64,000 nt of DNA from an uncultured Oscillospiraceae bacterium (GTDB lineage: Bacteria > Bacillota > Clostridia > Oscillospirales > Ruminococcaceae), in the NCBI GenBank assembly GCA_910584715.1, contig CAJUAN010000011.1, positions 1 to 64,000 on the forward strand, given 5' to 3'. Each line of letters begins with the position of its first letter. Position 1 is the first letter of the stretch. The position numbers were made by a program, and so were the translations under genes. Below the pieces are notes generated by a model. It was not told the DNA's origin, ran no database searches, and was given only the letters and a program-made list of their open reading frames with translations. Shown here piece after piece: positions 24,303-32,747 of the stretch.

Positions 24303-25934
24303 ATGTTTTTTAACCGTTTTACGGTCAGTATTTTAAGCTCAGACACAAAAACAGAAGCGCTGCTGAGCAGAGTTCTCCAGCCCGAGGACAGCGCGTTTGA
24401 TATAAAAACCTACTCCAACCACAATGATATCGGCGACGCTTCACCTTCGGGAAATGCCGTTATAGCGGACTGCATAAGCTTCCCCGATTTGCAGACGGAT
24501 ATCTTCAATGCCGCAGCTGCCGCCGACAGCTATATAGTTCTGATAGTTTCTGCGGACAATATCCCGGACGAGGAACTGCTTGAAAAGGCTTACGACATTT
24601 GGGTAATGCCGTCCTCTGCTGACAGTAAATGCTGTGAAAAACTTATCCGTACGGGCTTCAAGCGGCTTATGAATAATATGAAATTCCGAGCCGACAGCCG
24701 CAGAACGGAAATATGCCTTAACACCGCCATAGACAGCATACCCGACCTTGTGTGGTTCAAGGATTCCCGCGGAGCGCACCTTAACGTAAACAACGCTTTC
24801 TGCAAAGCTGTGGAAAAAACCAAGTCCCAGATATATAAAAAGGGACATTACTACATATGGGATATCCCCAAAAGCGAATACGATCAAGGCGATTACGTTT
24901 GCCTCGAGTCCGAAGATATAGTAATGGAAGCCCGAAAGACCTGCCTGTTCGACGAAAAGGTCAAGACCAAAATAGGTATGCGTCAGTTCAAAACATATAA
25001 ATCGCCGCTTATCGACTCCGACGGAAATATTTTCGGAACCTGCGGCATTGCACGGGACGTTACCGATATCCAGAACACAAACAACGAGCTGGATGTCGTT
25101 CTGGAGAGTATGCCGTACGCTGTTATTGTTGCCGACAGGCACAATTCCGTCATCAGCACCAACTCAAAATTCAGCAGCTACTTCCCCGAGGACGGCAGCA
25201 TTATCGGTAAAAATTTTGACGGCTGGAAGAAAAAGGCTCTTGCCGGTCACACGGTAAACGCCGACGGCTGCATTGAAATTACCAAAAACGCCGTGGGCGG
25301 CGAGAAAACGCTCGTTTTCATTGAGCAGCCGGTTATTGACATTTTTGATAAGAATATCGGTACCGTTAATATTTTCCGCGATATTACCCTCGAAAGAAGC
25401 TTTGAGCTTCAGACCCTGAGGAACGCCAACACAGACTTTATGACCGGTCTGAATAACAGAAGAAGCCTTTTCTCGTACCTTGAAACGGTCAAAAACGCTC
25501 CCCAGCTGTCGCTTATAACTATTGACCTTGATAACTTTAAATCGGTAAACGACAGCTTCGGGCACCCCATGGGAGACGAAGCGCTTATCCAAACCTCCGC
25601 CATGCTCAGAAAATGCTTCCCCGACGATTTCATAGCCAGACTCGGAGGAGACGAGTTTCTTGTGGTAATAAGCGGAATACGCTCCGAAAGCGAGCTCGAA
25701 AGCGATACCCAAAATCTGCTTGATACTCTTTGCGAATTCTATAAGAGCCGCGGGGAATTCGAGAAGATGTCCGCCAGCGCGGGAGTATCCTACGCTGTTA
25801 TTGAGTCGGGAGAGCACGACATTGAAAAGCTTATGGTAAACAGCGACAGCGCGCTTTACTGCGCAAAAAATCTGGGAAAAGCGACGTTCAGAATATACGG
25901 AAAAGCAGTCCGGGAGGGCATCAAACCGCACTGA
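24303..25934 (+). CDS. PAS-PAS-GGDEF diguanylate cyclase
   Basis: 543 residues from the ATG seven bases after GAGGTG (a GTG nine bases upstream is the alternative). Residues ~1-125 look like a degenerate receiver-type domain. Two PAS-like domains follow (~135-260, with DLVWFKDSRG and IGTCGIARDVTD; ~265-375). The GGDEF domain occupies ~385-535 with intact RLGGDEF and DFMTGLNNRR. The inhibitory RxxD site is absent (FPDD precedes the motif). It should synthesise cyclic di-GMP in the cytoplasm in response to an unknown ligand. The PilZ and ComFB-like proteins at 53-55 kb are possible receptors. Monocistronic. Confidence 0.93.
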   Translation: MFFNRFTVSILSSDTKTEALLSRVLQPEDSAFDIKTYSNHNDIGDASPSGNAVIADCISFPDLQTDIFNAAAAADSYIVLIVSADNIPDEELLEKAYDIWVMPSSADSKCCEKLIRTGFKRLMNNMKFRADSRRTEICLNTAIDSIPDLVWFKDSRGAHLNVNNAFCKAVEKTKSQIYKKGHYYIWDIPKSEYDQGDYVCLESEDIVMEARKTCLFDEKVKTKIGMRQFKTYKSPLIDSDGNIFGTCGIARDVTDIQNTNNELDVVLESMPYAVIVADRHNSVISTNSKFSSYFPEDGSIIGKNFDGWKKKALAGHTVNADGCIEITKNAVGGEKTLVFIEQPVIDIFDKNIGTVNIFRDITLERSFELQTLRNANTDFMTGLNNRRSLFSYLETVKNAPQLSLITIDLDNFKSVNDSFGHPMGDEALIQTSAMLRKCFPDDFIARLGGDEFLVVISGIRSESELESDTQNLLDTLCEFYKSRGEFEKMSASAGVSYAVIESGEHDIEKLMVNSDSALYCAKNLGKATFRIYGKAVREGIKPH

Positions 25935-25964
25935 CCGTTTACCGCTGCAAATCACATTAAAAAC

Positions 25965-26006
25965 AAAGGCAATACCGCTTTGTAAGAATCGGTATTGCCT
26001 TTTATT
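25965..26006. terminator. Bidirectional terminator between GGDEF gene and glutaredoxin
   Basis: AAAGGCAATACCG pairs perfectly with CGGTATTGCCTTT around a 12-base loop, followed by TTATTTT. It serves the plus-strand GGDEF gene, and in reverse it can serve the minus-strand glutaredoxin gene. Confidence 0.88.
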
Positions 26007-26049
26007 TTCCAAATCCATAAACTCAGCAAACTCAACAATGTCAGCCAAC

Positions 26050-26277
26050 TCAGCCAAGCAGACTGTCTATTCTGGGCTTGTCAAAACCAATAACGACCTC
26101 TCCGCCGTCGAAAACTGTAACGGGAATACCCGTCTGCCCCGAAACTCTGACAAGCTTGTCGTAGTTTTCGCGGGATTCCGAAACGTCTATCACATCGTAT
26201 TCGACCCGCCTGCTGTCAAGATAAGCCTTGAGCTTTGTGCAGTATCCGCAGCTGTCCGATGAAAAAACTTTTATCAT
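26050..26277 (-). CDS. Glutaredoxin-like protein
   Basis: 75 residues, the size of NrdH/glutaredoxin-like proteins. The redox motif CGYC is near residues 10-13, and the cis-Pro segment TGIPVTVFDGG is present. AAAAAGGAG precedes the ATG. It follows thioredoxin reductase by 15 bp, so it is probably the protein reduced by that enzyme, as for NrdH. Cytoplasmic disulfide reduction. Confidence 0.9.
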   Translation of the reverse strand: MIKVFSSDSCGYCTKLKAYLDSRRVEYDVIDVSESRENYDKLVRVSGQTGIPVTVFDGGEVVIGFDKPRIDSLLG

Positions 26278-26292
26278 ATTTATCGCTCCTTT

Positions 26293-27267
26293 TTAATTTT
26301 TCCCTGTTTTTTGCATTATATATTTTTCCGCGCTGAGAGCCGCTATTGCTCCGTCAGAAACGGCGGTAACTATCTGTCTGTATTTTTTTGTCCGCACGTC
26401 TCCCGCGGCGAAAACGCCATCCACGCTTGTCCGCATATCGTCGCCCGCTTCGATGTAGCCGTACTTGTCAAGCTCTACGCTGCCGCGGAGAAGCTCCGTC
26501 CTCGGTGCGCTTCCGATATAGGTAAACACCGCGGACAAAGAGATTTTCCGTTCCTCAAGAGTCCTTGTATCGGAAACTAGAGCGTAGTCCAGAAAATCAC
26601 CGCCGCCGTTGCTTTCTTTGTTTTCGTCTGCTGAATTTCCTACGTCTATAAGGTCGGTATTGTACAGTATCTCGATATTGGGAGTTCTTTCCGCTCTTTT
26701 GAGTATAGCTTTTTCCGCATGGAAACTGCTTTTCCTGCGTATCATTATTACCTTTTCCGCAATATTGGAAAGATAGAGAGCCTCCTCCACTGCGGCGCTT
26801 CCTCCGCCTACCACGCCGACGGTCTTGCCCTTGTAGGCTGCTCCGTCGCACAAAGCGCAGTAGTGGATACCCTTTCCGCGGAACCTTGCTTCGTTCCTTA
26901 CCAGCAGAGGTTTGGGAACTGCTCCCGTAGCGATAATGACTGCCGTCGGTTCATAAATTTTACTTTCGGTAATTATCCTTTTGGCGCTGTCGGAAAGCTC
27001 CGCCCGCTCAATAGCGTCGAACTCGTCGATCTCAACGTCTAAAGACTGAGCGTGGTCACGCATTTTAGCGGACAGCTCCGCGCCGGATATGCTGGCATAA
27101 CCGGGATAATTTTCAACAATGCTGCTGACGGCGACTTGTCCGCCCACAAGACCCTTTTCCAGCACAAGAGGATCAAGACCCGCCCTTGCCGCGTATATGG
27201 CAGCGGTAAGTCCCGCAGGACCCGCGCCTACTATAACAAGCTTTTTTTCAATGATTTTCTTTTCCAT
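26293..27267 (-). CDS. trxB: Thioredoxin-disulfide reductase
   Basis: 324 residues from the ATG; a TTG 18 bases upstream (27285) has a closer GGGAG and would give 330. The FAD motif GAGPAGLTAAIYAARAGLD, the redox-active CALCDG and the NAD(P) motif GGGSAAVEEALYL are all present in the usual order, plus the C-terminal GVFAAGDVR. It transfers electrons from NADPH to thioredoxin or a glutaredoxin-like partner, probably the gene just downstream. The start lies just past the terminator of ispH-S1, so expression depends on read-through or a weak internal promoter. Confidence 0.93.
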   Translation of the reverse strand: MEKKIIEKKLVIVGAGPAGLTAAIYAARAGLDPLVLEKGLVGGQVAVSSIVENYPGYASISGAELSAKMRDHAQSLDVEIDEFDAIERAELSDSAKRIITESKIYEPTAVIIATGAVPKPLLVRNEARFRGKGIHYCALCDGAAYKGKTVGVVGGGSAAVEEALYLSNIAEKVIMIRRKSSFHAEKAILKRAERTPNIEILYNTDLIDVGNSADENKESNGGGDFLDYALVSDTRTLEERKISLSAVFTYIGSAPRTELLRGSVELDKYGYIEAGDDMRTSVDGVFAAGDVRTKKYRQIVTAVSDGAIAALSAEKYIMQKTGKN

Positions 27268-27285
27268 AATGAATACTATATGCAA

Positions 27286-27311
27286 AAATCTCCCGAAAAT
27301 TCGGAAGATTT
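27286..27311 (-). terminator. Terminator of ispH-S1 overlapping trxB start signals
   Basis: Read on the minus strand, AAATCTTCCGA pairs with TCGGGAGATTT (one G-T) around ATTT and runs into TTTTT. Its 3' arm contains the GGGAG that could act as ribosome binding site for a TTG start in the T tract. Confidence 0.6.
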
Positions 27312-27324
27312 TTATTGTTTTAAA

Positions 27325-29319
27325 TTATTCGGAAGCTTCGCCTGATTCAGCCGCACCGCCCTGCTCCTCAATGAGAGCGCGGATAGAAATGCTAATCCTC
27401 TTCTTTTCAATGTCGATCTCAGTGATCTTAGCCTCCACCTCGTCGCCGATGGAAAGAACGTCCTTAACGTTTGCGACCCTGTTCTCAGCAAGCTGGGAAA
27501 TGTGTATAAGGCCGTCAATACCGGGAACTATCTGAGCAAACGCGCCGAAAGGAGTAATGGAAACTACCTTAGCCTTAACAACGTCGCCTACGCTGTAATT
27601 CTCGTCAAACTTTACCCAAGGGTTGTCCTCGGTCTTCTTGTAGCCAAGAGAGATCCTGTCCGCTTCCTTGTCAAGATCCTTAACGTATACTTCGATAACG
27701 TCGCCTGCCTTAACTACCTCGGAAGGGTGCTTGATCCTGTTCCAGCTCAGCTCGGAAATGTGTACCATACCGTCTATGCCGCCGAGATCAACAAACGCGC
27801 CGTAGTTTGTCAGGGACTTTACCTCTCCCTTGAAAACGTCGCCGATCTGCACCGTATCCCAGAACTTAGCCTTTGCGGCGTCCTTTTCAGCATTGAGGAC
27901 TATCCTGATAGAGCCTACCGCCTTGCCTCTCTGCTCGTTTACTTCGATTATCTTGAACTTAACGGTCTTTTTAACAAGCTCCTCAAGCTTCTCGTCTCGG
28001 CGGGCAGTAGCCTGAGAAGCGGGAATGAACACTCTTGTGCCCTCGTAGAATATGATAACGCCGCCCTTTACAACGCTTGATACCGTACCCTCGAGAACCG
28101 CGTCTTCCTCCTTAGCCTTGACGATCTTGTCAAAGCCGATCATAGCGTCCACCTTTTTCTTGGAAAGAGTAACTATACCCTCGGCGTCGTTTACCTTGAT
28201 AACGATAAGCTCCACCTCGTCGCCGGGCTTTACCACGTCGGCGGGTTTAAGAGAAGGATCGTCCGTAAGCTCGTCAAGAGAAACGTAGCCTGTGTGCTTT
28301 GTTCCCACGTCTACAATAGCTTCCGCGTCGTTAACGGCAGTTATGTAGCCTTTCACCCTCTGACCGGTATATATTTTTTTGAAGGACGCGTCGAGTGCCT
28401 CCTCAAAGTTAAAGTCCTCTTCCATGTTCTGTAATTTTTCACTCATCTGGTTTGTAACCTCCTTGATTATATGCGCCGGAGCGGAAGCGCCGGCAGTAAT
28501 GCCCACGATAAATTTTTCCCGGACATTATTTCGGACAAGGCTTTCGATATACCGAAAATCAAGTCCGCCCGCGTTTTCGACATGAACGCAGGCTTTACAG
28601 TATTCGCCGCAGACCTCCGCGAGCTTGACCGTATTGGAACTGTGTTTTCCCCCGACAATGACCATAAGGTCGGCAGTCCTTGCCAGCCTTGCCGCAGCCT
28701 CCTGCCTGTCCGACGTTGCGCTGCACACGGTATTGATTATCTCGGCGCCGGGACATATCTCTTTCGCCGTTCGGGTACACTTATCCCATATATTTATATT
28801 ATACGTCGTTTGCGCCACAATTGCAACCTTTTTTTCAGAATTTTTATAAAATTTTTTTAAATAGCTATAAAGCAGGGTATCGTCTTTAAGAATTTTTGGT
28901 ATATTGTGACAATAGGAAGCTATCCCGCGTACCTCGGGGTGGTTCTCGTCGCCCATGATAATTATGTCGTAACCCGCCGCGGACTTCTCCTCAACGATCT
29001 TTTGTATCCGTCTGACAAATGGGCAGGTGCCGTCGCGGTACTCCATGCCTTTTTCCTCCAGCAGGCGGAAAATATCCTTTCCAGCTCCGTGGGAGCGTAT
29101 CACAACGGTCTCTTCCGTCAGAGCGGAAAGCTCCTCGGGAGTGTCGGCTATGCGCACGCCTTTGGCGGCAAGCTCCTCCGTAACGTCGCGGTTGTGGATT
29201 ATCTCGCCGTAGGTAACGACTTTTTTGCCCTCGCGCAATATATTATACACGATTTTTACCGCCCTGTCAACACCGAAGCAGAAGCCCGAGTTTTCGGCGA
29301 CGATTATCTCAGCCTTCAT
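27325..29319 (-). CDS. ispH: IspH fused to S1 RNA-binding domains
   Basis: 664 residues. Residues 1-~285 are 4-hydroxy-3-methylbut-2-enyl diphosphate reductase with the three iron-sulfur Cys (C14 in GFCFG, C99 in GTCPF, C199 in TVCSA) and the ENHPEVRG motif with the catalytic Glu. Residues ~310-650 are four S1 domains, including GMVHISELSWNRIKHPSEVV and GLIHISQLAENRV. The first part makes IPP/DMAPP for isoprenoids; the second resembles ribosomal protein S1 and may bind mRNA. The fusion is a known feature of many Clostridia. It overlaps plsC by 11 bp in an operon with cmk. Confidence 0.95.
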   Translation of the reverse strand: MKAEIIVAENSGFCFGVDRAVKIVYNILREGKKVVTYGEIIHNRDVTEELAAKGVRIADTPEELSALTEETVVIRSHGAGKDIFRLLEEKGMEYRDGTCPFVRRIQKIVEEKSAAGYDIIIMGDENHPEVRGIASYCHNIPKILKDDTLLYSYLKKFYKNSEKKVAIVAQTTYNINIWDKCTRTAKEICPGAEIINTVCSATSDRQEAAARLARTADLMVIVGGKHSSNTVKLAEVCGEYCKACVHVENAGGLDFRYIESLVRNNVREKFIVGITAGASAPAHIIKEVTNQMSEKLQNMEEDFNFEEALDASFKKIYTGQRVKGYITAVNDAEAIVDVGTKHTGYVSLDELTDDPSLKPADVVKPGDEVELIVIKVNDAEGIVTLSKKKVDAMIGFDKIVKAKEEDAVLEGTVSSVVKGGVIIFYEGTRVFIPASQATARRDEKLEELVKKTVKFKIIEVNEQRGKAVGSIRIVLNAEKDAAKAKFWDTVQIGDVFKGEVKSLTNYGAFVDLGGIDGMVHISELSWNRIKHPSEVVKAGDVIEVYVKDLDKEADRISLGYKKTEDNPWVKFDENYSVGDVVKAKVVSITPFGAFAQIVPGIDGLIHISQLAENRVANVKDVLSIGDEVEAKITEIDIEKKRISISIRALIEEQGGAAESGEASE

Positions 29320-29932
29320 TTACGGGAAGCTCCTCCTTGTCCCCGCCGCCTTCCACAAGCTCGGTAATGGCTCCCATTATCCTTAACTTGGCGGCTTTGA
29401 GCTCTTTCGGCGAACCGTCGGTAACGGCTATCTCGCCGGCGGGTATCACTTTCCCGAACCGCAGGGTAAGCTTTGAGCGGAAGTGAAGCTTTTCCCCCTC
29501 GAAAATTATACCGCAGGGAAGCACGTCCGCACCCGATCTTGCGGCGATAAGAGCGACTCCGGTTTTGCCCTTGCCAACCTTTCCGTCCTTGGAACGGGTA
29601 CCCTCGGGAAAAATAACAAGGTGTCTGCCCGATTCAAGGATAGCTACAGCATCGTCGATGACCTGCATATCCCCGGTACCCCTTTTAACGGGGAAAGCCC
29701 CCAGCTTTGTGATAAACCAGCCGAAAAGCTTATTTTTGAAAAGCTCCTCCTTAGCCATATATGTAACGGGCTTTTTCATGGGCATGGTAAGGATAACCGG
29801 ATCGGCATAGCTGCGGTGGTTTGAAGCCATTACCAGCGCCCTGTCCTGGGGGATATTTTCAGTCCCCTCAATATGAAAATTATAGAAAAGCTTATAGACT
29901 CCCATTGTGGCGTACCTTACAAATGCGTTCAT
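29309..29932 (-). CDS. plsC: 1-acyl-sn-glycerol-3-phosphate acyltransferase
   Basis: 207 residues with the acyltransferase motifs NHRSYAD (HX4D) near residue 38 and FPEGTRSKDG near residue 108. The N-terminal ~20 residues are a weak membrane anchor. It makes phosphatidic acid from lysophosphatidic acid at the membrane. It is four bases downstream of cmk and overlaps ispH-S1 by 11 bp; cmk-plsC-ispH/S1 is a recurrent clostridial gene order. Confidence 0.94.
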   Translation of the reverse strand: MNAFVRYATMGVYKLFYNFHIEGTENIPQDRALVMASNHRSYADPVILTMPMKKPVTYMAKEELFKNKLFGWFITKLGAFPVKRGTGDMQVIDDAVAILESGRHLVIFPEGTRSKDGKVGKGKTGVALIAARSGADVLPCGIIFEGEKLHFRSKLTLRFGKVIPAGEIAVTDGSPKELKAAKLRIMGAITELVEGGGDKEELPVNEG

Positions 29933-29936
29933 ATCA

Positions 29937-30614
29937 TCACCCCTTTGCTCCTAATTTCTCGCTTATAATATTTACCAGCATATCTATCGCGCCCTGCAAG
30001 TCCACGCTTGTTGTATCGCACAGAACCGCGTCTTCCGCCTGCCTGAGGGGAGCGATATCGCGGTGGCTGTCGTTGTAGTCCCGCCTGTTCACGTCCTCAA
30101 GAACCTCCTCAAAGGCAACGGTCTGACCCTTTTCGGTAAGCTCCTTATGACGGCGGCGCGCACGTTCCTCCGGGGACGCGGTAAGAAAAATTTTCACGTC
30201 CGCGCCCGGCAGGACTACCGTGCCTATGTCCCTGCCGTCCATAACCACGTTGTTTTCGGCGGCGATCTTTTTTTGCAGGTCGAAGAGGAAATCCCGAACG
30301 CGGGGTATCGCCGATACTGCCGAAGCACCCATTGAGACCTCGGGAGTGCGGATTTTATCGGACACGTCCTCGCCGTTCAGAAAAATGCGCTGCTCGCCGT
30401 TCAGGTATTTCAGCTCGGGAGTAATCTCCTGCAAAAGGGATTCAACCGCTTCAGCATTGCTTACGTCCCTGTCCCTTGACAGCGCATAATAGGCAATGGC
30501 ACGGTATAATGCTCCCGTGTCAACGTAAATGAACCCGAAAGCCTTAGCTGCGGCTTTGGCTATGGTGCTTTTTCCCGCCCCCGCGGGGCCGTCTATGGCT
30601 ATGTTTATCGACAT
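29937..30614 (-). CDS. cmk: Cytidylate kinase
   Basis: 225 residues, the usual length. The P-loop GPAGAGKSTI starts at residue 9, YVDTGALYRA is the CMP-binding segment and VMDGRDIGTVVLP is the conserved core. It phosphorylates CMP/dCMP. A ribosome binding site GGAGGT precedes the ATG and a consensus promoter lies about 40 bp upstream. First gene of cmk-plsC-ispH/S1. Confidence 0.96.
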   Translation of the reverse strand: MSINIAIDGPAGAGKSTIAKAAAKAFGFIYVDTGALYRAIAYYALSRDRDVSNAEAVESLLQEITPELKYLNGEQRIFLNGEDVSDKIRTPEVSMGASAVSAIPRVRDFLFDLQKKIAAENNVVMDGRDIGTVVLPGADVKIFLTASPEERARRRHKELTEKGQTVAFEEVLEDVNRRDYNDSHRDIAPLRQAEDAVLCDTTSVDLQGAIDMLVNIISEKLGAKG

Positions 30615-30651
30615 ATTTTTACCTCCGTAAAATTGTATTTAAATTATATAC

Positions 30652-30680
30652 AGTATACCACATATAAAAATTATTGTCAA
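30652..30680 (-). promoter_or_regulatory. Promoter of cmk operon
   Basis: On the minus strand TTGACA (30680-30675), a 17-bp spacer and TATACT (30657-30652). It lies back-to-back with the toxin-antitoxin promoter. Confidence 0.8.
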
Positions 30681-30697
30681 AAAGTAATTATCTGCTG

Positions 30698-30726
30698 TTG
30701 ATTTTTTCGTAAAATTATGCTACAAT
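30698..30726 (+). promoter_or_regulatory. Promoter of toxin-antitoxin pair
   Basis: TTGATT (30698-30703), a 17-bp spacer and TACAAT (30721-30726), about 38 bp before the antitoxin start. Phd-type antitoxins usually bind near such a promoter; no obvious palindrome was found. Confidence 0.6.
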
Positions 30727-30763
30727 AATATCGGCAGTAAAAATAAAATCAGGAGGTGTTATT

Positions 30764-31012
30764 ATGCCGAATATAAAACCCGTTTCCGATCTGAGAAACT
30801 ATAACGAAGTCCTGCGGGACGTTTCCGTGGATTCGCCGGTGTTCCTCACCAAAAACGGCAGGGGCAGATATGTCATTGTCGATATGGCGGAATATGAAAA
30901 GCAAGCCGCGACGCTTAAGCTTATGTCAGAGCTTGCCAAGGCGGAAAAATCTGCAAGGGAGAAAGGACTGCTTTCCGAAGAGGAAGCTGACAGGGTAATT
31001 CAAAGCTTATGA
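30764..31012 (+). CDS. Phd/YefM-family antitoxin
   Basis: 82 residues with AGGAGGTG upstream. The N-terminal half has the Phd/YefM fold signature (PVSDLRNYNEVLRDV, PVFLTKNGRGRYVIV). The C-terminal part is helical and charged, as expected for the toxin-wrapping segment. It should neutralise the ParE-like toxin whose gene overlaps by 4 bp, and repress the operon. Confidence 0.92.
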   Translation: MPNIKPVSDLRNYNEVLRDVSVDSPVFLTKNGRGRYVIVDMAEYEKQAATLKLMSELAKAEKSAREKGLLSEEEADRVIQSL

Positions 31013-31344
31013 TTTTAAAAGTCAACCAAGAGGCAATTAACGACATTGCCGAGATAAAAAAGTATATCCGAGAGGAATGCTGCAATCCCGCTGCCGCAAA
31101 CCGTATTGCGGATAAAATCACCGGTAAGTACAAGTTGCTGAAAACATCGCCCTATATCGGAGCGGCTCTTAACGCCGTTGCTGACATTGAAAGCGATTAC
31201 AGATATTTGGTGTGCGGCAGTTATATAATTTTTTACCGCGTTTTACCGGATTATGTGGAGGTCTCCCGCATTATCTACGGCAGACGGGATTACGCAAAAA
31301 TTATTTTCGGCGGCAGTGATTTTGAGGAGGATACGGAGGATTAG
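31009..31344 (+). CDS. RelE/ParE-family toxin
   Basis: 111 residues. The family pattern is clear: an N-terminal helix-loop-helix (EAINDIAEIKKYI), then DYRYLVCGSYIIFYRV and VSRIIYGRRDY near the C-terminus. ParE members poison DNA gyrase while RelE members cleave mRNA at the ribosome. The GRRDY ending resembles ParE, but the mode of action cannot be settled here. It is coupled to the antitoxin by ATGA overlap and ends in a terminator. Confidence 0.92.
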   Translation: MILKVNQEAINDIAEIKKYIREECCNPAAANRIADKITGKYKLLKTSPYIGAALNAVADIESDYRYLVCGSYIIFYRVLPDYVEVSRIIYGRRDYAKIIFGGSDFEEDTED

Positions 31345-31360
31345 CCCGTATCCTTTTTTA
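31328..31360 (+). terminator. Terminator overlapping the parE-like stop codon
   Basis: AGGATACGG pairs with CCGTATCCT and is followed by TTTTTT. The stem starts inside the last codons of the toxin gene, and the T tract reaches the stop codon of the convergent flavoprotein gene. Confidence 0.8.
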
Positions 31361-32596
31361 TATGCTTTTCCCCGCCGCCACCGCCGTGGAAAACGCTATC
31401 TGCAAATTGAACCCTCCGGTATAAGCGTCAGCGTCAAGAACTTCCCCCGCAAAGAAAAGTCTGCTCACAAGCTTGGACTCCATAGTCTTAGGGTTCACCT
31501 CTGACAGCTTCACCCCGCCGCTTGTGATTATCGCTTCGCTGAGCGGACGGAAATCCCGTACCGTCACGGGGAAATTTTTAAGCAGAGTAACAAGTTCCGT
31601 CCGTTCCTGCTTTGTAACGGAGTTCACCTGCTTTTCGGGACTTATCCCCGACAGTCTCACGACTACCGGTATCATCTTGGACGGTAGCAGCTTTGACAAA
31701 GAGTTTGCAAATATCCTGTTGGGATTTTCGGAAAAGTCCCTCTGCAAACGCTTGTCAAGGGTCTGAAAGTCCAGCGCGGGTTTCATGTCTATAAGTATCT
31801 TGTACCGCCCCCGCTCCATGTCCCGAATGTGGCTGGAGGCGCTTAAAATCAGCGGCCCCGACACGCCGAAATGGGTGAAAAGCATTTCCCCCTGCTCCTT
31901 GAAGACGACCTTATTTTTGGAGGTATCCATTACGGAGACCGCCACGTTTTTCAGGGACAGCCCCGTCATTTCCCCGCAGTAGCCCGCCTCGCTCACAAGG
32001 GGAACAAGGGACGGCTTGAGAGGGGTAACCGTGTGCCCCAGAGCAGCTGCGAACCTATAGCCGTCTCCGTCCGAGCCTGTTCCCGGGTAGGACTTCCCCC
32101 CCGTGGCGATAAGCACCGACATTGCGATGTACACATCGCCTCCGCACCTTACGCCCGTGATAACATTATCCTCCGCAAGGACTTCAGTTACCCGCTTATG
32201 CAGAAAGGTCACGCCGCTTTGACGGCAGGCGTTTTCAAGAGCAGAAACAATGTCCCCCGCCCTGTCGCTGACGGGGAATACCCTGTTGCCCCGTTCGGTT
32301 TTCAGGGGTACTCCCAGACCCTCGAAAAATTCCATTGTATCGTAACAGTTAAAGCTGCTGTACGCTGAATACAGAAACTTCCCCCCCACGGGAATATTGG
32401 CGAAAAATTCCTCGTCGGTGCATCGGTTGGTGACGTTGCACCTGCCCTTGCCGGTAATGGCAAGCTTCTTTCCCACGCGGTCATTCCTTTCGATAAGCAG
32501 GATGTTTTTCCCAGCCCTTGACGCGGTGCACGCCGCCATAAGTCCCGCCGCGCCGCCGCCGATTATTATGCAGTCAAATCTGTTTTGGGGTGACAT
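31358..32596 (-). CDS. BaiN/RdsA-type NAD(P)/FAD-dependent oxidoreductase
   Basis: 412 residues from the ATG after GAGAGGA; a longer frame to 32716 has no ribosome binding site and overlaps another small ORF. It has the GGGAAGLMAACTASRAGK dinucleotide fold at residue ~12, KLAITGKGRCNVTN shortly after, and the C-terminal GGFNLQIAFSTAVAAG typical of the HI0933-like/BaiN family. Members reduce double bonds or bile-acid intermediates or have unknown roles. The substrate here is not determined. It is last in the minus-strand run. Confidence 0.92.
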   Translation of the reverse strand: MSPQNRFDCIIIGGGAAGLMAACTASRAGKNILLIERNDRVGKKLAITGKGRCNVTNRCTDEEFFANIPVGGKFLYSAYSSFNCYDTMEFFEGLGVPLKTERGNRVFPVSDRAGDIVSALENACRQSGVTFLHKRVTEVLAEDNVITGVRCGGDVYIAMSVLIATGGKSYPGTGSDGDGYRFAAALGHTVTPLKPSLVPLVSEAGYCGEMTGLSLKNVAVSVMDTSKNKVVFKEQGEMLFTHFGVSGPLILSASSHIRDMERGRYKILIDMKPALDFQTLDKRLQRDFSENPNRIFANSLSKLLPSKMIPVVVRLSGISPEKQVNSVTKQERTELVTLLKNFPVTVRDFRPLSEAIITSGGVKLSEVNPKTMESKLVSRLFFAGEVLDADAYTGGFNLQIAFSTAVAAGKSI

Positions 32597-32609
32597 TTTT
32601 AAATTCCTC

Positions 32610-32747
32610 TCAATAATTTGCCTGCCCCCTTGAGGGGGCATAATAAAGTAAAAGTATACCGTATACTGCTGCGGGGGTGACATTCGCTGCGGAGCGTTCT
32701 CCGTCTGCTGCGTCACCTATTATTATACAGTCATAATAGTTCTTCAT
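32610..32747 (-). pseudogene. Truncated flavoprotein N-terminus between rpiR-type gene and BaiN-type gene
   Basis: 45 codons starting with ATG overlapping the stop of the regulator gene (ATGA), so it is probably translated by coupling. NYYDCIIIGDAADG at its N-terminus is clearly related to NRFDCIIIGGGAAGL of the next gene, but the sequence diverges after ~15 residues and stops 13 bases before the start of the intact gene. It looks like a decayed 5' duplication or a failed fusion. It could still serve as a coupling leader. Confidence 0.5.
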
